Shown: piece after piece, positions 1 through 7,980 of the stretch
Position numbering within the stretch: position 1 is the first letter of the stretch
Layout of the letters: every line of letters starts with the position of its first letter
Source: Candidatus Rifleibacteriota bacterium
GTDB lineage: Bacteria > Muiribacteriota > Ozemobacteria > Ozemobacterales > Ozemobacteraceae
Length of the DNA: 47,019 bases
NCBI GenBank assembly: GCA_015232575.1
Contig: JADFZL010000030.1
Location: forward strand, 1,331-48,349
Direction of reading: 5' to 3'
Notes under the pieces: generated by a model
What the model was told of the DNA's origin: nothing
The model's database searches: none
Seen by the model: only the letters and a program-made list of their open reading frames with translations
Program-made: the position numbers and the translations under genes

Positions 1-49
1 ATCTCCCTTCGGTCGAAATGACATTGTTTAATGCCTCCTTTATTAAGCT
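1..49. repeat. Right end of a MITE-like palindromic element, cut by the window edge
   Basis: This starts inside the conserved arm (ctcccttcggtcgaaatgaca) and ends with cctttattaagc, the terminal inverted repeat seen at 1352-1370. It matches the right half of the copy at 1228-1370 almost base for base. The left half lies outside the window. Confidence 0.75.
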
Positions 50-196
50 TTGCTTTACTATGAAACTGTCCAGATCTTGACAAAATAGTTTCTGTGTTTA
101 TCAGATGTCGGGTTGTACAATTTTCAGAAAGTATTTGATTGTTTATTCTGAAGCTGAAATACATAATTCTAATCGTGAAAATGAAAAGGAAGTCTT

Positions 197-1243
197 ATGA
201 AAGCACGCTTTAAAAGCAAAATGTTATGGGTAGCTTTTTTTTCGGGTCTTATTGTTCTTGTTTCTTCGGGATGTTTAAAAGGCTTTGACAGCGATCAGAG
301 CACTGGAAAAGCTCCTGCAATATCTGAATCAGAGGCGAATGATTATTCTCTTTCTGCAAACTGGCTCTCATTACCTGCAAAGATAAAAAACGTTGACGTT
401 TTTTATCTTTATCCGACATCCTGGTCAAAAACTGCAGCTGATAACAATATTTGTGATATAAACAATGCGGCAATGATTACCGGAGCCAACGCTGCCTTTG
501 GGCGTCAGGCGACTGTTTTTGAACCAATAGGAAATATTTTTGCTCCGTACTACAGACAGGCCGACGCCGGATATACACTGGCTCTGGTTCCGGCTGATCG
601 CGAAAAAGTAATAGGCGGAGCACCAACATTGGATGTTGTCGCTGCCTTCGACTATTATATAAAGCACCACAATAATGGTCGTCCGTATATTCTGGCCGGA
701 CATTCACAAGGTTCCAGCATACTCCTGAACCTGCTTTCCGGATATCTGAAAGACAATCCGGAGATATTCAAAAAAATGATTGCTGCTTACGTTATCGGAT
801 ACACAGTATCCAACGACTATCTCAGCAAAAATCCGCACTTGAAGTTCGCCACTGGAGCGGATGATACCGGTGTAATCATCTCTTATAACACACAAGCCCC
901 TTCAGTCGCAGTCGGTAAAAATCCAGTTATTCTTGATGGTGCTCTCGTCATTAATCCGCTCACCTGGACCAGAGAAGAAACTCTGGCTTCTACCTCCGAA
1001 GGCCTTGGCTCTTATATGCCAGATCCTGTTACAAAAGCATTTATGACAGTACCGCAATATGCTGATGCGAAAATTGACACAGCCAAAGGTGCTCTAATAA
1101 CAACAGCCGATCCGACCGGTTTATTCCTGGGTTTCGGTCCGGGAGTTTATCATACCTATGATTATCTTTTCTACTACTACAATCTTCGCGATAACGCAGC
1201 AAAGCGTGTTGCAAAATACCTTAGCATGCAAAATCTTAAATAA
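197..1243 (+). CDS. DUF3089 family alpha/beta-hydrolase lipoprotein
   Basis: This 348-residue protein is predicted to be an exported serine hydrolase of unknown substrate. It starts with a lipoprotein signal: a basic start, a hydrophobic stretch and the lipobox VSSGC around residues 22-26. The mature part has the DUF3089 opening block (VDVFYLYPTSW, near residue 66) and the nucleophile elbow AGHSQGSS near residue 168, with Ser as the expected nucleophile. The ATG follows an AAGGAAG ribosome binding site. The family is known only as alpha/beta-hydrolase-like. The last codons (CAA AAT CTT AAA TAA) lie inside the end of a MITE-like repeat, so the native C-terminus may have been changed by an insertion. 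It stands alone, convergent with the hydrogenase genes. Confidence 0.85.
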   Translation: MKARFKSKMLWVAFFSGLIVLVSSGCLKGFDSDQSTGKAPAISESEANDYSLSANWLSLPAKIKNVDVFYLYPTSWSKTAADNNICDINNAAMITGANAAFGRQATVFEPIGNIFAPYYRQADAGYTLALVPADREKVIGGAPTLDVVAAFDYYIKHHNNGRPYILAGHSQGSSILLNLLSGYLKDNPEIFKKMIAAYVIGYTVSNDYLSKNPHLKFATGADDTGVIISYNTQAPSVAVGKNPVILDGALVINPLTWTREETLASTSEGLGSYMPDPVTKAFMTVPQYADAKIDTAKGALITTADPTGLFLGFGPGVYHTYDYLFYYYNLRDNAAKRVAKYLSMQNLK

Positions 1244-1370
1244 GTGGGCAAATTTGCATGTTAACTTTGTGGTGGACTGTCATCTCGAACGAATGTGAGA
1301 GATCTCATAAATGCGAGATTTCTCCCTTCGGTCGAAATGACATTGTTTAATGACCCCTTTATTAAGCAAA
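1228..1370. repeat. MITE-like palindromic element with terminal inverted repeats
   Basis: The left end (gcaaaatcttaaataagtgggca) and right end (gaccccttt attaagc) form inverted repeats. The centre has the arms tgtcatctcgaacgaatgtg and tctcccttcggtcgaaatga. It is the reverse orientation of the copy at 4468-4612. The left end overlaps the last five codons and the stop of the upstream gene. No ORF lies inside, so it would depend on a transposase elsewhere. Confidence 0.75.
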
Positions 1371-1444
1371 CCCGATTTATGATGCGGTTTTCAAATTCCT
1401 CATGGAAGATAAGATAATCATGCGCGGATAAATCGGGTAAGTCA

Positions 1445-2404
1445 TCATTTGCTCAGAAGGTCTGATTCTGATGCACCGCCAGGCAGCTCCAGGAAAGTGT
1501 CTTCGACAAAGCGAAATGAGAGATTTCTCTTCGCGGGGAAGGCATTTGTCGCACATCCGAGGCATGGAGCGCCTGCTTTGATGCATGTGTTTGTTTCTCC
1601 GTTCCATAAACGGGAATTACAGTCGGCAACTGTTCTTGGACCTTTGCAGCCGAGCTGTAGAAGGCAACCCTTGTCAGAATAGAACTTTGCAAACTTTTTT
1701 GCCTGAAAATCAGGCAAAAGAGGGCATTTTTCGTGTATTCTTCCAGAAAAGAAAGCCAGCGGCTTTCCCTGAGCATCAAGCTTCAGCTGGTCAACTCCGA
1801 AAGCGACTGCATAAGAAAGGCTTCCAACAAGCCAGTCAGGGTGTACAGGACATCCCGGAATAACTACGACCTTTTTGTTGACACCCTTTGCTTTAAGAAA
1901 GTCTGGAATGCCCATAGCGCCGGTGGGATTTCCTTCACCTGCAGCAATTCCACCGTAAGACGCGCATGTTCCAACAGCAAATACGGCAATTGAATTTGCC
2001 GCAGACTCAATAAGCTGGTCCGAAAATTTTACTCCGCCCGAAACACACGCTTCGCTCATGCCTGAGGGTACAGCACCTTCGACTATCAGGAAATAGTCAC
2101 CAGCAGCGGTTGTCGATTTGATTACCTTGTTTGCAATTTCACCCGTGGCAGCCGAAACAGTTGAATTGAAAGCAAGCGGAACTTTTTTGGTAAGAATTTC
2201 AGCAATTCCAAGCGGTGCGGAATTAAGCAGAGAAACAGAGCATCCACTGCATGAAAGCCCCTGCAGCCACAATGAACAACTTTTCCGGGCAGCAATTTCA
2301 TCAACTGCAGCCGTTAATCTCTCCGCTGAAGCTGGAGTCAATCCGAAAAGAACTGCAAGCTTTCCACAATATTTCAAAAAATCACGTCTTGAATAATTTA
2401 ACAC
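1445..2404 (-). CDS. [NiFe] hydrogenase small subunit, Tat-exported
   Basis: This 319-residue protein is the electron-transfer subunit of a [NiFe] hydrogenase, expected on the outer face of the inner membrane or in the periplasm. A perfect twin-arginine motif (SRRDFLK, residues 5-11) and a short hydrophobic stretch form the Tat signal. The proximal cluster cysteines are visible: C52 and C55 in GLSCSGCS, one in VGTCASYGG and one in IPGCPVHPDW. The distal (H-x2-C, then C, C) and medial (ADC, GAPCLGC) cluster ligands follow in the C-terminal third. The start is GTG, chosen because GGGAGG sits six bases upstream. It lies downstream of the large-subunit gene, the reverse of the usual small-large order. 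No cytochrome b or maturation genes are in the window. Confidence 0.93.
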   Translation of the reverse strand: MLNYSRRDFLKYCGKLAVLFGLTPASAERLTAAVDEIAARKSCSLWLQGLSCSGCSVSLLNSAPLGIAEILTKKVPLAFNSTVSAATGEIANKVIKSTTAAGDYFLIVEGAVPSGMSEACVSGGVKFSDQLIESAANSIAVFAVGTCASYGGIAAGEGNPTGAMGIPDFLKAKGVNKKVVVIPGCPVHPDWLVGSLSYAVAFGVDQLKLDAQGKPLAFFSGRIHEKCPLLPDFQAKKFAKFYSDKGCLLQLGCKGPRTVADCNSRLWNGETNTCIKAGAPCLGCATNAFPAKRNLSFRFVEDTFLELPGGASESDLLSK

Positions 2405-2554
2405 AACAAACCTCCCTGGTTGAAAGCCTTTTTTAACAATGATATGTCAACTTTTGCCGTTTTGCCGAATTCTAATAACTTTGCGTACCGTTGTTTTTGG
2501 TCCTGTGAGTACGTTAACTGATTATACACAATGACTTTATTTCCCCTTTTAAAA

Positions 2555-2590
2555 ATCCGTGTTATTCCGTGTATTCCGTGGTTAAAAATC
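2555..2590. repeat. Short dispersed repeat (ccgtgtattccgtggtt type)
   Basis: The sequence ccgtgttattccgtgtattccgtggtta lies between the hydrogenase genes. Reverse-complement copies (ttaaccacggaattacacgg) occur at 24103-24127, 37195-37219 and 40747-40771. Confidence 0.65.
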
Positions 2591-2648
2591 AGTTTCTTTT
2601 TTGTTTATCAGTTAAAACGCTCGCACTACCTTGTTTTTTAATCAACTG

Positions 2649-4136
2649 TCAGTGAACTGCACACGCAAGACACGGGTCAAACGACCTGACTATGCGTGCC
2701 GCTTCAATCGGGTTATCAGAGTCAGCAACCGGAGTATCTATCAACGCCTGTTCAACTGGTCCCGGCAAGCCTTCGCTATCTCTGGGGGAACAATTCCAGG
2801 CGGTTGGTACAACACACTGATAATTTGCAATTTTCCCGTCTTTTACCTGGATCCAGTGACTAAGAGCACCTCTGGGTGCTTCGACAAAACCGACACTTTT
2901 ACCTGAACCGGCTGAATTAAATTCCGCAAAAACCGCTTCACCTGGTTTAATCTGAGAAGCCCACTCAATGCACTTTCTGGCAATTACCTTTGCTTCAAGT
3001 GCTCTTGCTGCATGCCTTCCAAAAACTGAATGCAGACGTGAAATGTCCATGTTGAGGTATTTGAGCAGAGCATCTGCTTCGATTGTCAATGGGTGGTTTC
3101 TGTCCGGATAAGTGACCATAAGCCTTGCAAGAGGCCCGACTTCAAGCGGCTTTCCATTATAACGAGGCGCTTTAACCCATGAATATGCACCTGCTTTATC
3201 TGGCATAGCCACAGTCTGACCTTCGAATGGATGAACTGCACCTGAGGATGAAAAATATGAAAAACCTGAATCTTCCATAAAAGCATTTTCATCGACTTCC
3301 ACAACCTGTTTATTATAAGATATTCCTGAAGGAATAAAATCAAATACTCCGGCACTGAGAAAACCGCCATTCCATGAACCCATCGAAAAATATTCCGGAA
3401 ACACTTTTGCAATTTCAACCACATCAGGAATATATGATTTCTCAATAAATGTCACAAGTTTTTCCATCATTGCGGAATACTTCTCAAGTGCCTCCTGTGT
3501 CGGGTTGACAGTTACTCCGCCAGGTACAATTGAAGCAGAATGTGGCATCTTTCCTGAAAAAATCGCTGCTGCTTCATGTGCCAGCTTGCGCATTTCAAAA
3601 GCATCCAGATAATGCCTGATTCCGGCAATATTCGTTTCCGGATCAGAAATGTAACTTCCCTGATACCTCGGAAGAAATGGCGATGCCGGAAAAAGCACAT
3701 TAGAATTCAACTGCTCTTTGACCCAGCTTTGGAGATCATTCAGAGAAGCATCACTTCCCTGGTATTTCAATATGGCTTCAATATCAATGAAATCAAGCGC
3801 TGAAAGATGGTAAAAATGCAGAATATGCGACTGAATGAAATCAGCTCCGAGAATGAGATTGCGCAGAAGCTTTGCATTCACCGGTGGAACAACATTGAAT
3901 GCCGATTCTAGGCCTTTAACGGAAGCTATTCCATGAGGTATTGGACACACTCCGCAAATGCGCTGCGTAATAACCGGTGCATCAAGTGGGCTTCTGCCCT
4001 GCAAGATTTTTTCCATTCCACGGAACATCTCACCGCTGGAATTTGCATTGACAACTCGATTGCCCTCGACTTCAATTTTTATCGATAAATGCCCCTCAAC
4101 ACGGGTAACCGGATCCAGCTTTATTGATTGTCGCAT
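2649..4136 (-). CDS. [NiFe] hydrogenase large (catalytic) subunit, encoded without a C-terminal extension
   Basis: This 495-residue protein binds the NiFe active site and interconverts H2 with protons and electrons. The N-terminal RVEGH (E14), the first nickel motif RICGVCPIPHG (C61, C64) and the second motif DPCLACAVH (C489, C492, H495) are all present. The stop codon comes directly after H495. Most large subunits carry a further peptide here that a dedicated protease removes after metal insertion; this gene encodes the mature end. That is known for H2-sensing (HupV/HoxC) and CooH-type large subunits, yet the partner small subunit has a Tat signal like an uptake enzyme. An AAAGGA site lies about ten bases before the ATG. 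The small subunit gene follows after 244 bases. Physiological direction and electron partner cannot be told from this window. Confidence 0.95.
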   Translation of the reverse strand: MRQSIKLDPVTRVEGHLSIKIEVEGNRVVNANSSGEMFRGMEKILQGRSPLDAPVITQRICGVCPIPHGIASVKGLESAFNVVPPVNAKLLRNLILGADFIQSHILHFYHLSALDFIDIEAILKYQGSDASLNDLQSWVKEQLNSNVLFPASPFLPRYQGSYISDPETNIAGIRHYLDAFEMRKLAHEAAAIFSGKMPHSASIVPGGVTVNPTQEALEKYSAMMEKLVTFIEKSYIPDVVEIAKVFPEYFSMGSWNGGFLSAGVFDFIPSGISYNKQVVEVDENAFMEDSGFSYFSSSGAVHPFEGQTVAMPDKAGAYSWVKAPRYNGKPLEVGPLARLMVTYPDRNHPLTIEADALLKYLNMDISRLHSVFGRHAARALEAKVIARKCIEWASQIKPGEAVFAEFNSAGSGKSVGFVEAPRGALSHWIQVKDGKIANYQCVVPTAWNCSPRDSEGLPGPVEQALIDTPVADSDNPIEAARIVRSFDPCLACAVH

Positions 4137-4263
4137 GATTGAATTCCTTTAAATATTTATTTCGGAAAGATAATTATATCAATTTTCCTGAAAATCATCC
4201 AGTGTTGAAATTTTGTCCATTCATGTCGTCCGGGAAAGCGATTGATTATTATTTTACTCGTAG

Positions 4264-4283
4264 GGGCGCGATTTATCGCGCCC
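4264..4283. repeat. Short GC-rich palindrome (gggcgcgat/atcgcgccc)
   Basis: A perfect 9-bp stem with a two-base loop, preceded by attttactcgtag. A second copy with the same leader sequence is at 25740-25767, so this is a dispersed palindromic repeat and not a gene-specific terminator. Confidence 0.65.
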
Positions 4284-4467
4284 GATTGAACAACAAATAT
4301 CCGTATTATTACGCGAAATAAATCAAAAGTTCTCAGGGTGGGATCTGTTCGTGTAACATTTGCCCGGGGTTTACATCTTCCCAAGGTTAAACCCAGTAAT
4401 CGCAGGAAACCATCCAAAATTGTTAATCAGTGCAATCGTATAGTTTTATCTTCAATTGCTTAGTACA

Positions 4468-4612
4468 GCAAATCTTAATTAAGGGGGCATTTATATTATG
4501 TCATTTCGACCGAAGGGAGAAATCTAGCATTTATGGAGATCTCTCACATTCGTTCGAGATGACAGCCCACCCAAAAGTTAACATGCAAATTTGTCCCCTT
4601 TATTAAGATTTT
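4468..4612. repeat. Complete MITE-like element, best-preserved copy
   Basis: The left terminus AAATCTTAATTAAGGGGGCA (4470-4489) and the reverse complement of the right terminus AAATCTTAATAAAGGGGACA match at 18 of 20 positions. Internal arms (gtcatttcgaccgaaggga and cattcgttcgagatgaca) form a further imperfect palindrome. There is no coding sequence. The left end extends into agtaca, also seen at 13296 and 28247. Confidence 0.8.
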
Positions 4613-4838
4613 CCGTAATTGGACTCGGCTTAGGAAAAGGTTTTTTATAATATTTGTAATACCTTCTTTTGACTTTCGGTAGATGGGTGTGATATTTTGA
4701 TTTCATTATTAAAAAGCGTTTTTTTTATCTGAAATTCAAAAGAGTAGCCTATAATTATATTATGAAAATCATCATTCTAAGAGCCATAAGATTAGGAAGT
4801 AATATTCTAGATCAGTCAAACTCAGAAATTGATAAAAC

Positions 4839-6134
4839 ATGATTTCTGCAAATGATTGTACGGGTTTTCTGAAGACACGAAAGGCATTTCTTGAAGCTTT
4901 TCCTTTTATTGAGAAAGCTCTGAGGTTTATTTTGCAGGCTGGGTTTTCACCGGATGATAGCGAAGATGAGAGAAGCCGTAAATCTCTATTAAGTCTGATG
5001 GGCCTGTGCGGGTTTTCTGCGGGCATTGTACTGGCAGCTCATGATTATGCTGTAGGCTTTTACACTAAAGGAATTCCGACCTCCATCTTTTCTTTGATAT
5101 GTCTTCTGGGTTTTATTCATTTTGCCTTGAAAAAGAGTTTTCGACTTTTTCGCTTCGTAATGCTTGCAATGATACTGATTTTTCCTTTTGTCGTTCAATC
5201 TCTTCACGGCGGATTTGCTCTAGCCGGTTCTTCGTGTGTCTGGGCTCTCGGATGTCCGGTCTGTGCGGTAATGCTGCATGGCAGAGTCAGAGCAGTTCGC
5301 TGGTTTTTAGCATACGCAATTCTTCTGTTCGCTTCTGTTATTTTTGAACCTTTTTTAATTTCTTTTGCTCCACCTCATTCAAAAAATACTCATACATGGT
5401 TTTTTGCAGCACATATTGCTGGAATATCAAGCATGATTTTCATACTTGTACAATACTTTTTGCTGCGCCTCCAGACAGAACAGGAAAAGTCAGAAGCTCT
5501 GCTTCTAAACGTCCTTCCTGAAGCTATTGCCAGGCGTCTAAAAAAAAGCGATGAAACAATTGCAGATAAATATTCCGAGGTTACAATTCTTTTCGCTGAT
5601 CTTGTTGGTTTCACCCAGATGAGCGGCGGAAAAACACCAGATTCAGTTGTTGTTCTTTTAAATAAAGTCTTTTCTTCTTTTGACCGGCTTTCCGAAAAAT
5701 ATAAACTGGAGAAAATAAAGACCATCGGAGACGCATACATGGTCGTAGGTGGCCTTCCAGAAAAGAACTCCAATCACGCAGAGCATATCTGTAACATGGC
5801 ACTTGAAATGAGATCGGAAATTCAAAATCTTGCACAGAATACTGGTGAACCTCTGAAAATCAGAATAGGAATAAACAGCGGGCAGGTTGTAGCCGGTGTT
5901 ATCGGAATAAAGAAATTCATTTTCGACCTCTGGGGTGATGCAGTAAACGTTGCAAGCCGCATGGAATCATCGGGCATCGAAAATCGAATTCAGGTGACAG
6001 AGGAAACCAGAAATATTCTGTGTGACAAATTCAATTTCACCGAACGCGGCTTTATCGAAATCAAAGGCAAAGGTCCGATGAAAACATATTTTCTTGAAGG
6101 AAAAATTGCAGCAGCAGTAGAGACAGTTGCGTGA
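4839..6134 (+). CDS. Class III adenylate/guanylate cyclase with N-terminal membrane domain
   Basis: This 431-residue protein is predicted to make a cyclic nucleotide, probably cAMP, from NTP at the inner membrane. Residues 50-210 hold about six hydrophobic segments, a membrane sensor or anchor domain. The cyclase domain covers about 240-425. Metal-binding aspartates are D254 (ILFADLVGF) and D298 (KTIGDAY). K294 and D363 (FDLWGD) occupy the base-specifying positions and suggest adenine. N370 and R374 (NVASRME) are the transition-state residues. All catalytic positions are present, so it should be active. Its stop overlaps the upstream end of the next reading frame, suggesting co-transcription with the exported hydrolase. 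No cAMP receptor gene is in the window. Confidence 0.9.
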   Translation: MISANDCTGFLKTRKAFLEAFPFIEKALRFILQAGFSPDDSEDERSRKSLLSLMGLCGFSAGIVLAAHDYAVGFYTKGIPTSIFSLICLLGFIHFALKKSFRLFRFVMLAMILIFPFVVQSLHGGFALAGSSCVWALGCPVCAVMLHGRVRAVRWFLAYAILLFASVIFEPFLISFAPPHSKNTHTWFFAAHIAGISSMIFILVQYFLLRLQTEQEKSEALLLNVLPEAIARRLKKSDETIADKYSEVTILFADLVGFTQMSGGKTPDSVVVLLNKVFSSFDRLSEKYKLEKIKTIGDAYMVVGGLPEKNSNHAEHICNMALEMRSEIQNLAQNTGEPLKIRIGINSGQVVAGVIGIKKFIFDLWGDAVNVASRMESSGIENRIQVTEETRNILCDKFNFTERGFIEIKGKGPMKTYFLEGKIAAAVETVA

Positions 6135-6157
6135 TCAAAAAGAGAAGGAGTATTCCC

Positions 6158-7513
6158 TTGAAAAATATTATTATTCTTGCCGTGTTATTTTCTTTTACCA
6201 GTACAATAGTTTCATTTGCCGATGAAAAAAAAACTTCCGTAAAGAAAGATTTGTACATTATTGCTGAAGATTTCATAAAACTTCTTTCAAAAGGCGATTA
6301 TGAACAGGCGACAAACAATTTTGACAATACTATGAAAAACGTTCTTCCGGCTGAAAAGCTTCAGGAAGCATGGGAAAAAGTTTGCAACGCCAATGGCGCT
6401 TTCGACAGCACCATGGTGAGCCGCTTTGAAAAGGCAGAACGATTCGAAATCATATATGTGACATGTCATTTTCAGAAGGGAAGCGTTGATGCAAAAGTTG
6501 TTTTCGATTCATCTGAAAAGATTACCGGACTATTTTTCCTTAACAGCGAAAAAGCCAGAGAATTCACCTACACGTTGCCCACATACGCGAGTATTGCAAG
6601 CTTTTCAGAGCAGGAAATAAGGTTCGGATCGGCTCCGTGGCAACTTCCGGGTACGGTTACAATTCCAAAGGGAAAAGGGCCCTTCCCTCTTCTTGTACTT
6701 GTACATGGTTCAGGCCCACAGGATCGCGACGAAACAATTGGTCCGAACAAGCCTTTTCGCGACCTCTCCGCAGGTCTTGGATCTCTCGGAATCGCAACTC
6801 TGCGCTATGAAAAAAGAACAAGACATTATTCCCAACTATCTGCTTCGCTCAAAAATGATATCGACGTAGAATTTGAGACTATTTTAGATGCGGTAGAAGC
6901 AGCAAAGGCTGCACGAACAATTGATAAAATTGATTCAAAGAAGATATTTCTTCTTGGACACAGCCTTGGTGGATACCTCATTCCCAGGATAGCAGTTAAA
7001 GCTCCTGAAATTGCAGGATATGTAATCATGGCCGGAAACTGCCGTCCGATGGAAGATCTCATCCTTGCACAGACAAAATACATTTTTTCACTCGAAGGTC
7101 CGTTGTCTGAAGAGAAAAAAGATTTCCTGAAAAAACTTGAACAGCAAATAGCCGCAGTTAAAAACCCGAAACTTTCAAAAGATACGCCTGCAGAGACTCT
7201 TCCGTTTGGAATCTGCGGAAAATACTGGCTGAGTTTGAAAGATTATGCGCCTGAAAAATTGGCTTCCACAATTAAGCGCCCATTTTTCGTCATCCAGGGC
7301 GGACGAGATTATCAGGTAACCTCTGAAGATCTGGGAATCTGGCAAAAGGGCCTTCTATCAAACGCAAGTGCCACATTCAAACTCTACCCGGCTCTTAATC
7401 ACATTTTCCTTCACGGAGAAGGCAAATGCAGCCCCTCAGAATACGAACTCCCCGGAAACATCTACGAGCCAGTGATAAAAGACATAGCAAACTGGATAAA
7501 ATCAGTGAAATAA
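6158..7513 (+). CDS. Exported DUF3887 plus alpha/beta hydrolase
   Basis: This 451-residue protein is predicted to be a secreted or periplasmic serine esterase or peptidase-like hydrolase. The TTG at 6158 is chosen as start because AGAAGGAG lies seven bases upstream and it gives a clean signal peptide (MKNIIILAVLFSFTST...). An in-frame GTG at 6131 overlaps the cyclase stop but has no good ribosome binding site. The N-terminal 100 residues resemble DUF3887, a small fold often placed before such hydrolases. The catalytic domain shows the oxyanion region LVHGSGPQDRDE, the nucleophile elbow GHSLGGY, an Asp in GGRDYQ and a His in LNHIF. Substrate unknown. It is probably translationally linked to the upstream cyclase. 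Confidence 0.85.
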   Translation: MKNIIILAVLFSFTSTIVSFADEKKTSVKKDLYIIAEDFIKLLSKGDYEQATNNFDNTMKNVLPAEKLQEAWEKVCNANGAFDSTMVSRFEKAERFEIIYVTCHFQKGSVDAKVVFDSSEKITGLFFLNSEKAREFTYTLPTYASIASFSEQEIRFGSAPWQLPGTVTIPKGKGPFPLLVLVHGSGPQDRDETIGPNKPFRDLSAGLGSLGIATLRYEKRTRHYSQLSASLKNDIDVEFETILDAVEAAKAARTIDKIDSKKIFLLGHSLGGYLIPRIAVKAPEIAGYVIMAGNCRPMEDLILAQTKYIFSLEGPLSEEKKDFLKKLEQQIAAVKNPKLSKDTPAETLPFGICGKYWLSLKDYAPEKLASTIKRPFFVIQGGRDYQVTSEDLGIWQKGLLSNASATFKLYPALNHIFLHGEGKCSPSEYELPGNIYEPVIKDIANWIKSVK

Positions 7514-7529
7514 CCCCGTTTTTATCGGC

Positions 7530-7673
7530 ACTGTAGCATTGTTACTGACGAAAAGGAACTCACGCGGAGACGCAGAGGCACGGAGAAAAGCTGAGAAAAA
7601 CGTATTTTTTGATTTAGTTGCATCCGTGCATGTTTTTTCCACTAATTGACCTGCTCAGTAACATTGCTACAGT
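7530..7673. mobile_element. Second MITE-like element, 144 bp, different terminal repeats
   Basis: The ends ACTGTAGCATTGTTACTGA (7530-7548) and, reverse-complemented, ACTGTAGCAATGTTACTGA (7655-7673) match at 18 of 19 positions. The interior carries acgcggagacgcagaggcacgg, a simple purine-rich repeat type. No ORF is inside. It is unrelated to the AAATCTTAAT family. Confidence 0.7.
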
Positions 7674-7902
7674 CTCTTTTTATGGTAATATTTAACGCTA
7701 GTCTACGCAAACCTGGCCTTCAGTACAAACTAACTTTTTTTTAACATTTTTAAATGTGCTTAGCTAGTACAACGTTCGCTAATTATTCTTGTAATAGTTG
7801 TTTTCGAGATTTTTATTATACGAGACAATTCATGTTCGGCATTGGAATGTTATATGTCGAGCGCGATACTGAGTTTTCATCAATTTCCTTGTGCTCACTT
7901 TC

Positions 7903-7930
7903 CATCTCCCCCGGCAATGCCGGGGAGATG
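7903..7930. terminator. Strong GC hairpin downstream of the papain-like lipoprotein gene
   Basis: catctcccc-cggca / tgccg-gggagatg is an almost perfect 13-bp stem, located about 50 bases past the stop of the minus-strand gene. There is no T-run on either side, so it may be a palindromic repeat or an mRNA-end stabiliser and not a classical intrinsic terminator. Confidence 0.4.
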
Positions 7931-7980
7931 TGAGTGTCCTATATTAGTGAGCAAACACTTAAAGTAAGCGATTCTAGCTA

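Larger units (their letters stand above)
4137..4838. other. Long divergent intergenic region with two repeat elements
   Basis: The 702 bases between the hydrogenase operon (minus) and the cyclase gene (plus) hold no convincing gene. They contain a GC-rich palindrome (4264-4283), a complete MITE-like element (4468-4612) and, near 4750-4755, a TATAAT-like box without a good -35. Promoters for both flanking units are expected here. Confidence 0.6.
7514..7977. other. Intergenic region between convergent genes
   Basis: About 465 bases without a convincing gene. It holds a small element with terminal inverted repeats (7530-7673) and a strong GC palindrome (7903-7930). The remainder (7680-7900) shows nothing I recognise. 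Confidence 0.55.

Noticed and set aside
1453..1863. Overlapping ORFs opposite and within the hydrogenase small-subunit gene
   Set aside because: They are shadows of the real gene, which has all FeS-cluster ligands and a clear start.
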